Below are positions 8,289 through 17,092 of a DNA stretch of 64,000 bases, in pieces (position 1 is the stretch's first letter; every line of letters begins with the position of its first letter). The notes below the pieces were generated by a model that saw only the letters and a program-made list of their open reading frames with translations, ran no database searches and had not been told where the DNA came from. This DNA is from Spirillospora albida (GTDB lineage Bacteria; Actinomycetota; Actinomycetes; Streptosporangiales; Streptosporangiaceae), in the NCBI RefSeq assembly GCF_000718255.1, contig NZ_JOFJ01000003.1, forward strand, positions 124,001 to 188,000. The letters are read 5' to 3'. The position numbers were made by a program, and so were the translations under genes.

Positions 8289-9443
8289 TCAGTCGCCGAG
8301 GATCGCGTCGACGAACGCCTCCGGCTCGAACGGGGCGAGGTCGTCGGGCCCCTCGCCGAGCCCCACGAGCTTGACGGGAACGCCGAGCTCGCGCTGCACC
8401 TGGACGACGATGCCGCCCTTCGCGGTGCCGTCCAGCTTGGTCAGGACGACGCCGGTGACGTTGACGACCTCGGCGAACACACGGGCCTGCTGCATGCCGT
8501 TCTGGCCCGTCGTGGCGTCCAGGACGAGGAGGACCTCGTCGACGGCGGCCTGCTTCTCTACGACCCGCTTGACCTTGCCGAGCTCGTCCATGAGGCCGGT
8601 CTTGGTGTGCAGCCGGCCGGCGGTGTCGACGATCACGGCGTCGACCTTGGTGTCGATGCCCTGCTTGACGGCGTCGAACGCGACGCTGGCGGGGTCGGCG
8701 CCCTCGTCCTTGCGGACGACCTGGGCGCCGACGCGGGTGCCCCACGTCTCCAGCTGGTCGGCGGCGGCGGCGCGGAAGGTGTCGGCGGCGCCGAGCAGGA
8801 CGGTGCGGCCGTCGCCGACGAGGACGCGGGCGAGCTTGCCGCAGGTGGTGGTCTTGCCGGTTCCGTTGACCCCCACCACCATGAGCACGGCCGGCTTGTT
8901 GCCGTGCGGCTCGGTGCGCAGCGTCCGGTCGAGGTCGGCGCCGATCTGCTTGACCAGCTCCTCCTTGAGCAGGGCGCGGACCTCGGCGGCGCCGCGGGTG
9001 CCGAGGACCTGCACGCGGGTCCGCAGCGCCTCGGTGATCTGCTGGGCGACGGCGGTGCCGATGTCGGCGGAGATGAGGGTGTCCTCGATCTCCTCCCACG
9101 CGTCGTCGTCGAGCGTGTCGCGCGACAGCAGGCCGAGGAGCGTCTTGCCGAAGGTGTTCTGGGAACGGGCGAGGCGGGCCCGGAGCCGGACGAGGCGGCC
9201 CGCGCCGGGCGGGGGCTGCTCGATCTCGACGGACGGCGGCGGCGGGACGGCCTCGGTGGGCGGCGGCCGCTCGATCGTGGGGGCCTCGGCGACCGCGGCG
9301 GTGGCGCCGCCCCGCAGGTCGGCGGGCCGCTCCCCGGTCGGGACGGGCGGTCGGGGCCGGCGCCGTCCCGGCCGCAGCAGCATCACGCCGCCGAGGACGA
9401 GGGCGACGGCGGCGAGCACGGCGATGACGATCAGATATTCCAT
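8289..9443 (-). CDS. ftsY: Signal recognition particle receptor FtsY
   Basis: 384 aa. Membrane-anchored SRP receptor typical of actinobacteria: residues about 4-24 are a hydrophobic anchor (EYLIVIAVLAAVALVLGGV), followed by an acidic/Pro-rich linker and the NG domain with P-loop GVNGTGKTT, DTAGR and TKLDGTAKGG. The ATG with anchor directly behind it was preferred to an upstream in-frame start. Partner of Ffh in co-translational targeting. It sits directly downstream of smc, as in many actinomycetes, and ends at a strong hairpin. Confidence 0.96.
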   Translation of the reverse strand: MEYLIVIAVLAAVALVLGGVMLLRPGRRRPRPPVPTGERPADLRGGATAAVAEAPTIERPPPTEAVPPPPSVEIEQPPPGAGRLVRLRARLARSQNTFGKTLLGLLSRDTLDDDAWEEIEDTLISADIGTAVAQQITEALRTRVQVLGTRGAAEVRALLKEELVKQIGADLDRTLRTEPHGNKPAVLMVVGVNGTGKTTTCGKLARVLVGDGRTVLLGAADTFRAAAADQLETWGTRVGAQVVRKDEGADPASVAFDAVKQGIDTKVDAVIVDTAGRLHTKTGLMDELGKVKRVVEKQAAVDEVLLVLDATTGQNGMQQARVFAEVVNVTGVVLTKLDGTAKGGIVVQVQRELGVPVKLVGLGEGPDDLAPFEPEAFVDAILGD

Positions 9444-9519
9444 AGCGCCCCCAGTTTTCCAGACCCGCGCGGTGGCACCGAACACCGTACGCGGATCACG
9501 TGCCGGTCATGCCCATGCC

Positions 9520-9545
9520 CGGCCCGCCCGGGGACATGCGGGCCG
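9520..9545 (-). terminator. Possible hairpin after smc
   Basis: Perfect 8-bp inverted repeat CGGCCCGC / GCGGGCCG with a 10-nt loop, starting about 10 nt past the smc stop. There is no T-run, so this is weak evidence for termination between smc and ftsY. Confidence 0.35.
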
Positions 9546-9555
9546 TGCGGGCCCG

Positions 9556-12500
9556 TCAGCCGTCGGCGTCGCGGAGGCGCTGGCTGACGACCTGGGTGAC
9601 GCCGTCGCCGCGCATGCTGACGCCGTAGAGGGCGTCGGCGCCCTCCATCGTCCGCTTCTGGTGGGTGATGATGATCAGCTGGGACGATTCGCGCAGTTCC
9701 TCGAACACGCCGATGAGCCGCTGCGTGTTGGTGTCGTCGAGGGCGGCCTCGACCTCGTCCAGGACGTAGAAGGGCGACGGGCGCGCCTTGAACACGGCGA
9801 CGAGGAACGCGATCGCGACGAGCGACCGCTCGCCGCCCGACAGCAGCGACAGCCGCTTGACCTTCTTGCCCGGCGGGCGGGCGGCGACCTCGACGCCGGT
9901 GCCGAGCATGTCGTCGGGGTCGGTGAGCGAGAGGTTGCCCTCGCCGCCGGGGAACAGCCGCGCGAAGATCCGCTCGAATTCGCGGGCGGTGTCGTCGTAG
10001 GCGGCGGCGAACACCTGCTGGACCCGCTCGTCCACCTCCTTGACGAGGCCGAGCAGCTCCCGCTGGGTCTTCTTGAGGTCCTCGAGCTGGGAGGTGAGGA
10101 AGGCGTGCCGCTCCTCCAGCGCCGCGTACTCCTCCAGCGCGAGGGGGTTGACCTTGCCGAGCTGGTTGAGCTGCCGCTCGGCGGCCTTGGCGCGCTTCTC
10201 CTGGACGGCCCGGACGTACGGCGCGGGCCGCGCGTCCTCGCCCTTCTCGGGGTCGGGCGGGACGGGCTGGTCGGGCCCGTACTCGTTGATGAGCGACTCG
10301 ACCTCGAGGCCGTACTCCTCCAGGGCGCGCTGCTCCAGCTGCTCCATCCGCAGGCGCTGCTCGGCGCGGGCGACCTCGTTGCCGTGGACGACGTTGACGA
10401 GCCGTTCGAGCGTCCCCGACAGCTCCCGGACCTGCGTCCGGACGACCTTCAGCTCGGCCTCCCGCGCGGCGCGTGCGGCCTCGGCGGCCTCCCGCCGCCG
10501 CACCGCCGTGGCGAGGGAGACCTCGATGCGGTCCAGCGCGGCCTCCGCGCCGCGCAGGACGGCTCTCGCGACCTCGGCCTGCCGGGCACGGCGGGCGCGG
10601 CGCTCGGCGGCGCGGGCGCGCTCCTCGCGCTCGCGGCGGGCGCCGTGTTCGAGGGCGTCGGCGCGCCCGGCGATGGCCTGGACGCGCTCCTCGGCGGTGC
10701 GCACCGACAGCCGCGCCTCCATCTCGGCCGAGCGCAGCTCCGCGCAGCGGGCGTTCAGCTCGTCGCGGGCGCCGGTGTCGTCGCCGGCCTCGTCGGCGAT
10801 CTCGGCGGCCTCCGCCGCCTCGGCCAGCCGCTCCGCGAGCTCCTCGGCGGCCTCGGTGTCGTGGTCGAGGGACTCGGTGGCGGCGTCCAGCGCCTTGGTG
10901 AGCCGTTCGGCCTCGCCGCGCGCGGCCCGCACGCCGGCCTCCAGGCGGGCGGCGCGCTTGGCCTCCTGCGCCGCCTGCGCGTCGAACTCCCGGACCCGGG
11001 CCCGGACCCGGTCGAGGTCGCCCTGCGCCTGGTTGACGCCCGCCTGGGCCTGGTTCGCGGCGGCCTGCGCGTCGTCCAGCGCGGCCTGGGCGGCCTGCTC
11101 CGCCTCCGCGGCCGCGGTGAGGTCCTCGGCGGCGGTGGCCGCCGCGGCGGTGGCGGCGTCCAGGTCCCCGGCGGCCTGGTCGAGGGACGCGCGGATCTGC
11201 AGCACGCCCTGCGCGCCGCCCGCCGCTCCGCCCTGCACCCAGTGCGCGCCGACGAGCTCCCCGCCGCGCGTCACGGCCCGCAGCGACGGCTCCCGCCGGA
11301 CGAGCGCGACCGCCGCGGCGACGTCGCCGACCACGACCACGTCCCGCAGCAGATGCTCCATCGCCGGACGCACCGTCTCCGGCACCGTCACGGCGTCGAT
11401 CGCGTAGTCGGCCCCCGCGATCCGGCCGGATCCCGGGGCGGCCCCGCCCCCGACGAGGAGGCCGGCGCGTCCGGTGTCGCGGGCGCGCAGCAGCGCGAGG
11501 GCGGCCTGCGCGGTGTCGAGCGACCCGACGGCGACGGCCTCGGCGGCGTTCCCGAGCGCGGCGGCGATCGCCGTCTCATACCCCGGACGGACGGCCAGCA
11601 GCGACGCCACCGTGCCGAGCACCCCGTCCAGGGACCCGTCGGCCCCCGCCGCGAGGAGGACCTCTCCCCCGTCGGCGGCCCCGGCCAGGGTCAGGTTCAG
11701 GGCCTCGATCCGGGCCTGCAGCGCGGTGACCCGCTTCTGCGCGGCCTGGTCGGCGGACCGGGCGGAGGCGACGGCGGCCCGCGCGTCCCTGAGCGCCTGC
11801 CGGGGGCCGTCGACGGCGGCGCGGGCGGCCTCCGCCGCCTCCTTCGCCGTCGCGAGGGCCTCCTGCGCCGACTCGTGCTCGGCGGCGAGCGCCGGATCCT
11901 GCTCGACCTCCGCCTCGAACGCCTCGAACTCCGCCTGCGCCGCCTCGGCGCGCGCCAGGGCCTCGGCCCGCGCGTCGCCGAGCCGGCCGATCTCCGCCCG
12001 GCCCGCCTGCGCCCTGCTGCGCAGCGCCTCGACCCGGCCGCGCAGCCGGGCGAGCTCCTCGCGCCGGTCGGCGGCGGCGCGCGCGGCCGACTGCAGGCGG
12101 CGCTCCTCGGCGGCGAGGGCGGCCTCGGCGCCGGACCGCTCCTGGACGGCCCGCGACAGCCCGTCCTGCGCCTCGTCCAGCGCGGCCTGGAGGGTCTCCT
12201 CCCGGGCGCGGATCTCGGCGGCCTCGCGCTCCATGTCCTCCGGGTCGCGGCCGCGCCGCTCCTCCGCGCGCTCCTCGGCCGCGTTCCGGTGCCGCTCGGC
12301 GGCGAGGTCGGCGACGCCGCGCAGCCGCTCCCGCAGCGCCGACAGCCGGAACCAGGTGTCCTGCACCCGGGCCAGCCGCGGCGCCTCCTCGGCCTCCTCG
12401 GCCTCCAGGACGGTCTCCCGCTCCTGCGCCTGCGCGAGGGCCCGCTCGGTCTCGGCGCGCCGCTCCCGGACGGCGGCCTCGTCCGCCGCCTCCTGCTCCA

Positions 12501-13221
12501 GCCGCGTGCGGAGGGTCACGAGGTCGTCGGCCAGCAGCCGCAGCCGGGCGTCGCGCAGGTCGGCCTGGATCACGGCGGCGCGCCGCGCGATCTCGGCCTG
12601 CCGGCCGAGCGGCTTCAGCTGGCGCCGCAGCTCGCCGGTGAGGTCCTGGACGCGCGTCAGGTTGCCCTGCATCGCGTCCAGCTTCCGCAGCGCCTTCTCC
12701 TTGCGCTTGCGGTGCTTGAGGACGCCCGCGGCCTCCTCGATCACCGCGCGCCGGCCCTCGGGACCGGAGTGCAGGACGCGGTCCAGCTGCCCCTGCCCGA
12801 TGATGACGTGCATCTCGCGGCCGATGCCGGAGTCCGACAGGAGCTCCTGGATGTCGAGCAGCCGGCAGGAGTCGCCGTTGATGGCGTACTCGCTCGACCC
12901 CGACCGGAACATCAGCCGGCTGATCGTGACCTCGGAGTAGTCGATCGGCAGCGCCCCGTCGGCGTTGTCGATCGTCAGGACGACCTCCGCGCGGCCCAGC
13001 GGCGCCCGGTTCGCCGTCCCGGCGAAGATGACGTCCTCCATCTTGCCGCCGCGCAGCGACTTGGCGCCCTGCTCCCCCATCACCCAGGCGAGCGCGTCGA
13101 CGACGTTCGACTTGCCGGACCCGTTGGGGCCGACCACTGCGGTGATCCCCGGCTCGAACTTCAGGGTGGTGGACGACGCGAAGGACTTGAAGCCGCGCAG
13201 CGTCAGGGTCTTCAGGTACAC
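9556..13221 (-). CDS. smc: Chromosome segregation protein SMC
   Basis: 1221 aa condensin ATPase. Walker A GPNGSGKSN at residues 31-39; long N-terminal coiled coil; glycine-rich hinge around the middle (GVLGTVASLLAV); second coiled coil, rich in Ala/Glu/Arg; then the C-terminal head with LLSGGERSL signature and Walker B FYVLDEVEAALDD. It forms V-shaped dimers and compacts the origin region with ScpA/ScpB, which are not in this window. The opposite strand is fully open because of codon bias and is not coding. Confidence 0.97.
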   Translation of the reverse strand: MYLKTLTLRGFKSFASSTTLKFEPGITAVVGPNGSGKSNVVDALAWVMGEQGAKSLRGGKMEDVIFAGTANRAPLGRAEVVLTIDNADGALPIDYSEVTISRLMFRSGSSEYAINGDSCRLLDIQELLSDSGIGREMHVIIGQGQLDRVLHSGPEGRRAVIEEAAGVLKHRKRKEKALRKLDAMQGNLTRVQDLTGELRRQLKPLGRQAEIARRAAVIQADLRDARLRLLADDLVTLRTRLEQEAADEAAVRERRAETERALAQAQERETVLEAEEAEEAPRLARVQDTWFRLSALRERLRGVADLAAERHRNAAEERAEERRGRDPEDMEREAAEIRAREETLQAALDEAQDGLSRAVQERSGAEAALAAEERRLQSAARAAADRREELARLRGRVEALRSRAQAGRAEIGRLGDARAEALARAEAAQAEFEAFEAEVEQDPALAAEHESAQEALATAKEAAEAARAAVDGPRQALRDARAAVASARSADQAAQKRVTALQARIEALNLTLAGAADGGEVLLAAGADGSLDGVLGTVASLLAVRPGYETAIAAALGNAAEAVAVGSLDTAQAALALLRARDTGRAGLLVGGGAAPGSGRIAGADYAIDAVTVPETVRPAMEHLLRDVVVVGDVAAAVALVRREPSLRAVTRGGELVGAHWVQGGAAGGAQGVLQIRASLDQAAGDLDAATAAAATAAEDLTAAAEAEQAAQAALDDAQAAANQAQAGVNQAQGDLDRVRARVREFDAQAAQEAKRAARLEAGVRAARGEAERLTKALDAATESLDHDTEAAEELAERLAEAAEAAEIADEAGDDTGARDELNARCAELRSAEMEARLSVRTAEERVQAIAGRADALEHGARREREERARAAERRARRARQAEVARAVLRGAEAALDRIEVSLATAVRRREAAEAARAAREAELKVVRTQVRELSGTLERLVNVVHGNEVARAEQRLRMEQLEQRALEEYGLEVESLINEYGPDQPVPPDPEKGEDARPAPYVRAVQEKRAKAAERQLNQLGKVNPLALEEYAALEERHAFLTSQLEDLKKTQRELLGLVKEVDERVQQVFAAAYDDTAREFERIFARLFPGGEGNLSLTDPDDMLGTGVEVAARPPGKKVKRLSLLSGGERSLVAIAFLVAVFKARPSPFYVLDEVEAALDDTNTQRLIGVFEELRESSQLIIITHQKRTMEGADALYGVSMRGDGVTQVVSQRLRDADG

Positions 13222-13334
13222 GCGCTCGCCGTCCTCCAGGTGTGCGACATCCGGGAGCCCGTCGAACGATACCCCCGTTCCCGCAGAAAGACCGGCACCT
13301 CGGCCGGGGACCCGGGATCGGAGGGGAAAGCGTA

Positions 13335-13356
13335 AGGGACGCCTCGCGGCGTCCCT
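13335..13356 (-). terminator. Hairpin terminator after the 65-aa coiled-coil gene
   Basis: Perfect 9-bp stem AGGGACGCC / GGCGTCCCT with a TCGC tetraloop, 24 nt past the stop of the small gene. The minus-strand continuation TTACGCTTTCC is moderately T-rich. It isolates that gene from smc. Confidence 0.6.
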
Positions 13357-13379
13357 GTGCTGTGAGTTCGGGCGCCGTG

Positions 13380-13577
13380 CTAGGTCAGCGCCGGTTCGCG
13401 GTCCTTCGCCGCCAGCGACATCACATCGTCGTCCGCGGCCGTCGCGAGCGCGTCGTTCTCCGCCTGAAGCCGTACGAGCTCGGCCTCCAGATCACGTACG
13501 CGCTGCTGCAGGCGCCGCACCTCCGCGACCATACGGGGGTCGGGACCGCCGACGTGGCCGAGTAGAGCCTTCGCCAT
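13380..13577 (-). CDS. Small conserved coiled-coil protein
   Basis: 65 aa beginning MAKALLGHVGGPDPRMVAEVRRLQQRV. Residues about 15-45 form a strongly predicted coiled coil with heptad leucines (VRRLQQRVRDLEAELVRLQAEND), and the tail is acidic. I recognise it as a small actinobacterial protein often found near smc but cannot give it a function. The upstream purine-rich GGAGG-type site (+ strand reads ggtcctccacg) supports the ATG at 13577. It is flanked by its own terminator. Confidence 0.75.
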   Translation of the reverse strand: MAKALLGHVGGPDPRMVAEVRRLQQRVRDLEAELVRLQAENDALATAADDDVMSLAAKDREPALT

Positions 13578-13755
13578 GACTAAGGGTCCTCCACGCTGAG
13601 TAACCAGCAGGGATCGCGCACAAGAAGCAACGTGAGTCGGTGCGCGTATCGTCTAGAGTCGCACCGGCCGGTGTCCTGGTCAAGATGGACATCACAGGCC
13701 GGTAACAACCTTCCTCCCCTAGTTTAGCAGGTGTGAACCGGCGTTCCCTACCCGG

Positions 13756-14085
13756 TCACCTTTCGTGGAAACCGGAGCCGGTTCCGCGCGCCTCCGACCA
13801 CCGCTCCACGACGCCGGTCACCCGCCCCGGACGCGGCGGGATCCCCTCGCGCGCGGCGTCGCCCCAGGCCACGTCGTCGGCGAGCAGGTCGAGCAGCAGG
13901 CGGCACCGCCCGCGCGGCCCCTCCGCCACGACCTCCACGCGGCCGTCCCGCAGGTTGGCGGCGGTGCCGGTGAGACCGAGCTCCAGTGCGCGCGACCGCA
14001 CCCACCAGCGGAAGCCGACGCCCTGCACGTGCCCGCGCACCCAGGCGGTGAGCCGGACCGGTGCCGCGTCGTCGCCCTCTTCCAT
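13756..14085 (-). CDS. acyP: Acylphosphatase
   Basis: 109 aa, within the usual range. Hydrolyses carboxyl-phosphate bonds of acyl phosphates. The active-site signature VQGVGFRWW supplies the catalytic Arg26, and AANLRDGRVEV supplies catalytic Asn44, both intact. About 10 extra acidic residues precede the domain; the ATG at 14085 has an AGGGGAG-like site upstream. It lies downstream of mutM, a usual actinomycete order (rnc-mutM-acyP-smc). Confidence 0.93.
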   Translation of the reverse strand: MEEGDDAAPVRLTAWVRGHVQGVGFRWWVRSRALELGLTGTAANLRDGRVEVVAEGPRGRCRLLLDLLADDVAWGDAAREGIPPRPGRVTGVVERWSEARGTGSGFHER

Positions 14086-14119
14086 GATCTCCCCTGTTCG
14101 GCAGTCCGATCGGACACGC

Positions 14120-15001
14120 TCAGTAACGTGCCCGCCGGGGGCGGGGCTGGCACCCCGGGCAGCTGTAGGACGACCGGTTCATGAACACGTCGCGGCGGAT
14201 CGGGGTCCCGCAACGCCGGCACGGCTCGTCCCGGCGGCCGTAGGCGTCCAGCGACCGCTCGAAGTAGCCGCTCTCCCCGTTCACGTCGACGTAGAGGCTG
14301 TCGAAGGACGTCCCGCCCACCGCCAGCGCGGCCGACATGACCTCCCTGGCGGCCTCCAGGACCCGTTCGGCCTGGGCCCGGGTCATCGTCTCGGTCGGAC
14401 GCGCCCAGTGCAGCCCGGCCCGCCACAGCGCCTCGTCGGCGTAGATGTTGCCGACCCCGCTGATCAGCGTCTGGTCGAGGAGGGCGCGCTTGATGCCGGT
14501 CCTGCGGCGGCGCAGGGCACGGAAGAACGCCTCCGCGTCGAACGCGTCCTCCAGGGGATCGGCGGCGATGTGCGCGACCGGTTCGGGAACGGCTCCGCCG
14601 AAGCGGTCGGGCACGAGATCGGCGACCATGAGGTGGCCGAAGGTCCGCTGGTCGACGAAGCGGAGGTCGCGGCCGCCGTCGGCGAACCGGATCCGGACCC
14701 GCAGGTGCTTTTCGGGCTCCCGGTCCGGCTCCGCGACGAGGAGCTGGCCGCTCATCCCCAGATGGGCCAGCAGCGCCTCCCCCGGCCCGTCCGCGTCGTC
14801 CAGCGGCAGCCACAGGTACTTGCCGCGCCGCCGGGGAGTGCCGATCGCGCGGCCCGCGAGCCGGCCGGCGAAATCGGCGGCGCCCGCCGCGTGCCGCCGC
14901 ACGGCGCGGGCGTGCAGAACCTCCGCCGACGCGATCGCGCGCCCGGCCGTCCAGCGCTCCAGCCCGCGCCGGACGACCTCGACCTCGGGGAGCTCAGGCA
15001 C
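14120..15001 (-). CDS. mutM: Formamidopyrimidine-DNA glycosylase MutM (Fpg)
   Basis: 293 aa, starting at the GTG that yields VPELPEVEVVRRGLE. After Met removal the Pro is the catalytic N-terminal nucleophile and Glu the acid, so this start is forced by the chemistry. A Lys at about 61 (RGKYLWLPL) matches the conserved beta-F lysine. The C-terminus carries the helix-two-turn-helix (SGVGNIYADEALW) and a zinc finger with Cys pairs (CRRCGTPI ... CPGC). Removes 8-oxoguanine and FaPy lesions. Its start overlaps the rnc stop by 8 nt. Confidence 0.96.
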   Translation of the reverse strand: MPELPEVEVVRRGLERWTAGRAIASAEVLHARAVRRHAAGAADFAGRLAGRAIGTPRRRGKYLWLPLDDADGPGEALLAHLGMSGQLLVAEPDREPEKHLRVRIRFADGGRDLRFVDQRTFGHLMVADLVPDRFGGAVPEPVAHIAADPLEDAFDAEAFFRALRRRRTGIKRALLDQTLISGVGNIYADEALWRAGLHWARPTETMTRAQAERVLEAAREVMSAALAVGGTSFDSLYVDVNGESGYFERSLDAYGRRDEPCRRCGTPIRRDVFMNRSSYSCPGCQPRPRRARY

Positions 15002-15809
15002 CGGTGCGCCCGGCCGGGGCGGCGGGCGTCCCGGGCGCCGGGGGGACCGGCCGCGACCCCGGCGGTACCGTCTCGGACGCCGACTCGGCCGCCTCCCGGG
15101 CCGCGACGACCTCGCGTATGGCGGTCCAGGCGGCCTCGGCGGCGTGCTGCTCCGCCTCCTTCTTGCTGCGGCCCTCACCCGATCCGTAGGTCGTCCCGCC
15201 CACGCGGACGGACGCCCGGAACGTCTTCTGGTGGTCGGGGCCGCTCTCGGCGACGTTGTACTCGGGGACGCCGAGTTCCTCCACGGCGGTGAGCTCCTGG
15301 AGGGAGGTCTTCCAGTCGAGGCCCGCGCCGAGGCCCGCCGAGCGGGCGATGAGCCCGTCGAACAGCCGGTGCACCAGGGCCGACGCCTCGTCCAGGCCCC
15401 GGTCGAAGTACACGGCGCCGATCAGCGCCTCGAGGGTGTCGGCGAGGATCGACGCCTTGTCGCGCCCGCCGGTGCCCTCCTCGCCGCGGCCGAGCCTGAT
15501 GTGGGCGCCGACACCGAGGTCGCGGGCCACCCCGGCGAGCGCCCGCATGTTGACGACGGCCGCGCGCAGCTTGGCGAGCTGCCCCTCGGGCAGGTCCGGG
15601 TGCCCGCGGAACAGGGTGTCGGTGACCACGAGGCCGAGGACGGAGTCGCCGAGGAACTCCAGCCGCTCGTTGGTCGGCAGGCCGCCGTTCTCGTAGGCGT
15701 ACGAGCGGTGCGTCAGCGCCCGCTCGAGCAGGTCGTCGTCGATCGCGACGCCCAGCGCACGGCTGAGCTCGGCGCGGTCGGGGGCGGGGTCGTTCTTCTT
15801 CGCGCTCAC
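14994..15809 (-). CDS. rnc: Ribonuclease III
   Basis: 271 aa. The GTG start has a strong SD (GAGGAGGG, 5 nt spacing). Signature NERLEFLGDSVLGLVV near residues 47-62 and the metal-binding DTLEALIGAVYFDRG segment define the catalytic domain; a dsRNA-binding domain follows (LQELTAVEELGVPEY ... KKEAEQHAAEAAW). The C-terminal ~45 residues are a Pro/Ala-rich tail. Processes rRNA precursors and structured mRNAs. Encoded with mutM downstream and rpmF upstream, the conserved rpmF-rnc-mutM order, although 352 nt separate it from rpmF here. Confidence 0.96.
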   Translation of the reverse strand: MSAKKNDPAPDRAELSRALGVAIDDDLLERALTHRSYAYENGGLPTNERLEFLGDSVLGLVVTDTLFRGHPDLPEGQLAKLRAAVVNMRALAGVARDLGVGAHIRLGRGEEGTGGRDKASILADTLEALIGAVYFDRGLDEASALVHRLFDGLIARSAGLGAGLDWKTSLQELTAVEELGVPEYNVAESGPDHQKTFRASVRVGGTTYGSGEGRSKKEAEQHAAEAAWTAIREVVAAREAAESASETVPPGSRPVPPAPGTPAAPAGRTGA

Positions 15810-16161
15810 AGGCCCTCCTCGCAGGCCGGGCGACCGCACGGGGGCGCGGCCGCCGTCGTGGCGCGCGGGCCGGGGGCCGGTACGGCGGGGACGCCCGGCG
15901 CCGGGCGGGGCCGCGGCCGCCGGATCCCGCCGGTATGCGGGGACGCCGGGACGGCGGACGTCCGGGAGAGAGCGCTCCGCGAAGACGAGGTGCGCGCCGG
16001 TCGTTCGGCCCGGCGTGCACCACGGCTCCGGGCGCGGGTCTCCGCGCCGGTCACCACGCCGACGTCGCGCGCCGGGTGGTCGGTTTTCGGGGTGGGATCC
16101 CCCCGCACCGTGAGGGGCGGCCGCGCCGCGCGCGGTGCCGCCCCCCAGGATGCGAGAAGTG
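15810..16161. other. Unusually long rpmF-rnc spacer
   Basis: 352 nt between rpmF and rnc, which are often close together in actinomycetes. It is extremely GC-rich, and the open frames in it are Arg/Pro/Gly-rich with no start/SD support, so I see no gene. A hairpin next to rpmF (16114-16144) probably terminates rpmF, in which case an rnc promoter should lie in the rest; none is convincing. Confidence 0.5.
16114..16144 (-). terminator. Hairpin after rpmF
   Basis: 8-bp inverted repeat GGGGCGGC / GCCGCCCC enclosing a GC-rich 15-nt loop that can itself pair, beginning 18 nt after the rpmF stop. No T-run follows on the minus strand. Confidence 0.45.
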
Positions 16162-16341
16162 TCAGGCCGACGGGCTGGTGACCTGCCGCCGGTCGTAGGT
16201 GCCGCACGTCGCGCAGGCGGTGTGCGGGAGCTTCTTGTCGCGGCAGGTCGGGCACTCGACCAGGTTCGGCGCCGCGGCCTTCCACTGCGAACGCCGGTGC
16301 CGCGTGTTGCTCCGCGACTTCTTCCGCTTCGGGACGGCCAT
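16162..16341 (-). CDS. rpmF: 50S ribosomal protein L32
   Basis: 59 aa beginning MAVPKRKKSRSNTRHRRSQW, the invariant L32 N-terminus. Four cysteines (C30, C33, C43, C46) form the zinc ribbon, so this is the zinc-containing C+ form. The ATG lies just after the DUF177 stop at 16343, so the two are one transcription unit, as in nearly all bacteria. A longer in-frame extension upstream is non-family sequence and is rejected. Confidence 0.97.
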   Translation of the reverse strand: MAVPKRKKSRSNTRHRRSQWKAAAPNLVECPTCRDKKLPHTACATCGTYDRRQVTSPSA

Positions 16342-16342
16342 G

Positions 16343-17023
16343 TCAGCCCTCCTGCTTTCCTTCTCGTCGGTCGGTTGTTCCGCGGGAGCCGGGGCTCCCG
16401 CTCCCCCCGGTCGGGGACGCCGGCATGTCGCCGGCGAGGCCCTGCAGCGCCGCCCACCGGGGGTCGGCGACGTCATGGTGGTGCTCCGGGCCGGCGTCCG
16501 CCAGCCGCGCACCGCACTCCGGGCACAGGCCCGGACAGTCGTCCCGGCACAGCGGCGACAGCGGCAGTGCGAGCACCACCGCGTCGCGGAGCACCGGTTC
16601 GAGGTCGATCAGATCGTCCTCGAGGCGGAGCTCGTCGTCGTCCGCGTTCCCGCCGGAGCGGGTGTCAGGATAGACGAAGAGCTCCTGGAAGTCCGCCTCG
16701 AACGTCGAGGCGATCGGGTCGAGGCAACGCGCGCACTCCCCCTGCAGGGGCAGCGTCGCGGTGCCCGTGACCAGGACCCCTTCGAGCACCGCCTCGAGCC
16801 TGAGATCGAGCTCGATGGGCGCGCCCGCGGGGGCTCCGATCATCTCGATGCCGAAGTTCTCCGGGGCCGGCGCGGTCACGTGCTCCTCCCGCGACGACCC
16901 GGGCTGCCGGCCAAGAGCTCGGGTGTCGAGCACGAGAGGGGCGTGGGGATCGAGGCGAGACAGAGTGGATTCCTGCTTCCGTGCGGCATGCGAAGGACTG
17001 CGGCCGAGATGGCCGACGTCCAA
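16343..17023 (-). CDS. DUF177 (YceD-like) zinc-binding protein
   Basis: Up to 226 aa. Core DUF177 sequence with paired cysteines (GECARCLDP, then CRDDCPGLCPECG) that likely bind zinc. YceD-type proteins are linked to 23S rRNA/L32 metabolism by genetics and by their invariant position before rpmF. The boundary given is the outermost allowed start, a TTG without an SD. Family members usually begin at the SRLDPHAPLVLDTR segment, which here follows a CTG at 16963 with an SD-like AGCAGGAA 7 nt upstream. The real start may therefore be that CTG (about 206 aa). Confidence 0.88.
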   Translation of the reverse strand: MDVGHLGRSPSHAARKQESTLSRLDPHAPLVLDTRALGRQPGSSREEHVTAPAPENFGIEMIGAPAGAPIELDLRLEAVLEGVLVTGTATLPLQGECARCLDPIASTFEADFQELFVYPDTRSGGNADDDELRLEDDLIDLEPVLRDAVVLALPLSPLCRDDCPGLCPECGARLADAGPEHHHDVADPRWAALQGLAGDMPASPTGGSGSPGSRGTTDRREGKQEG

Positions 17024-17092
17024 GGGTATCGGACGGCCGGACTCTGTCCCAACTCGCGGCCCACCGACCTGCGGATCAGGGACGGGGCGGGG

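Noticed and set aside
8371..13335. Very long open frame on the plus strand opposite smc, and similar plus-strand frames through the first 24 kb
   Set aside because: Antisense to well-supported genes, with low-complexity Arg/Ser/Pro composition; an effect of GC-rich codon third positions.
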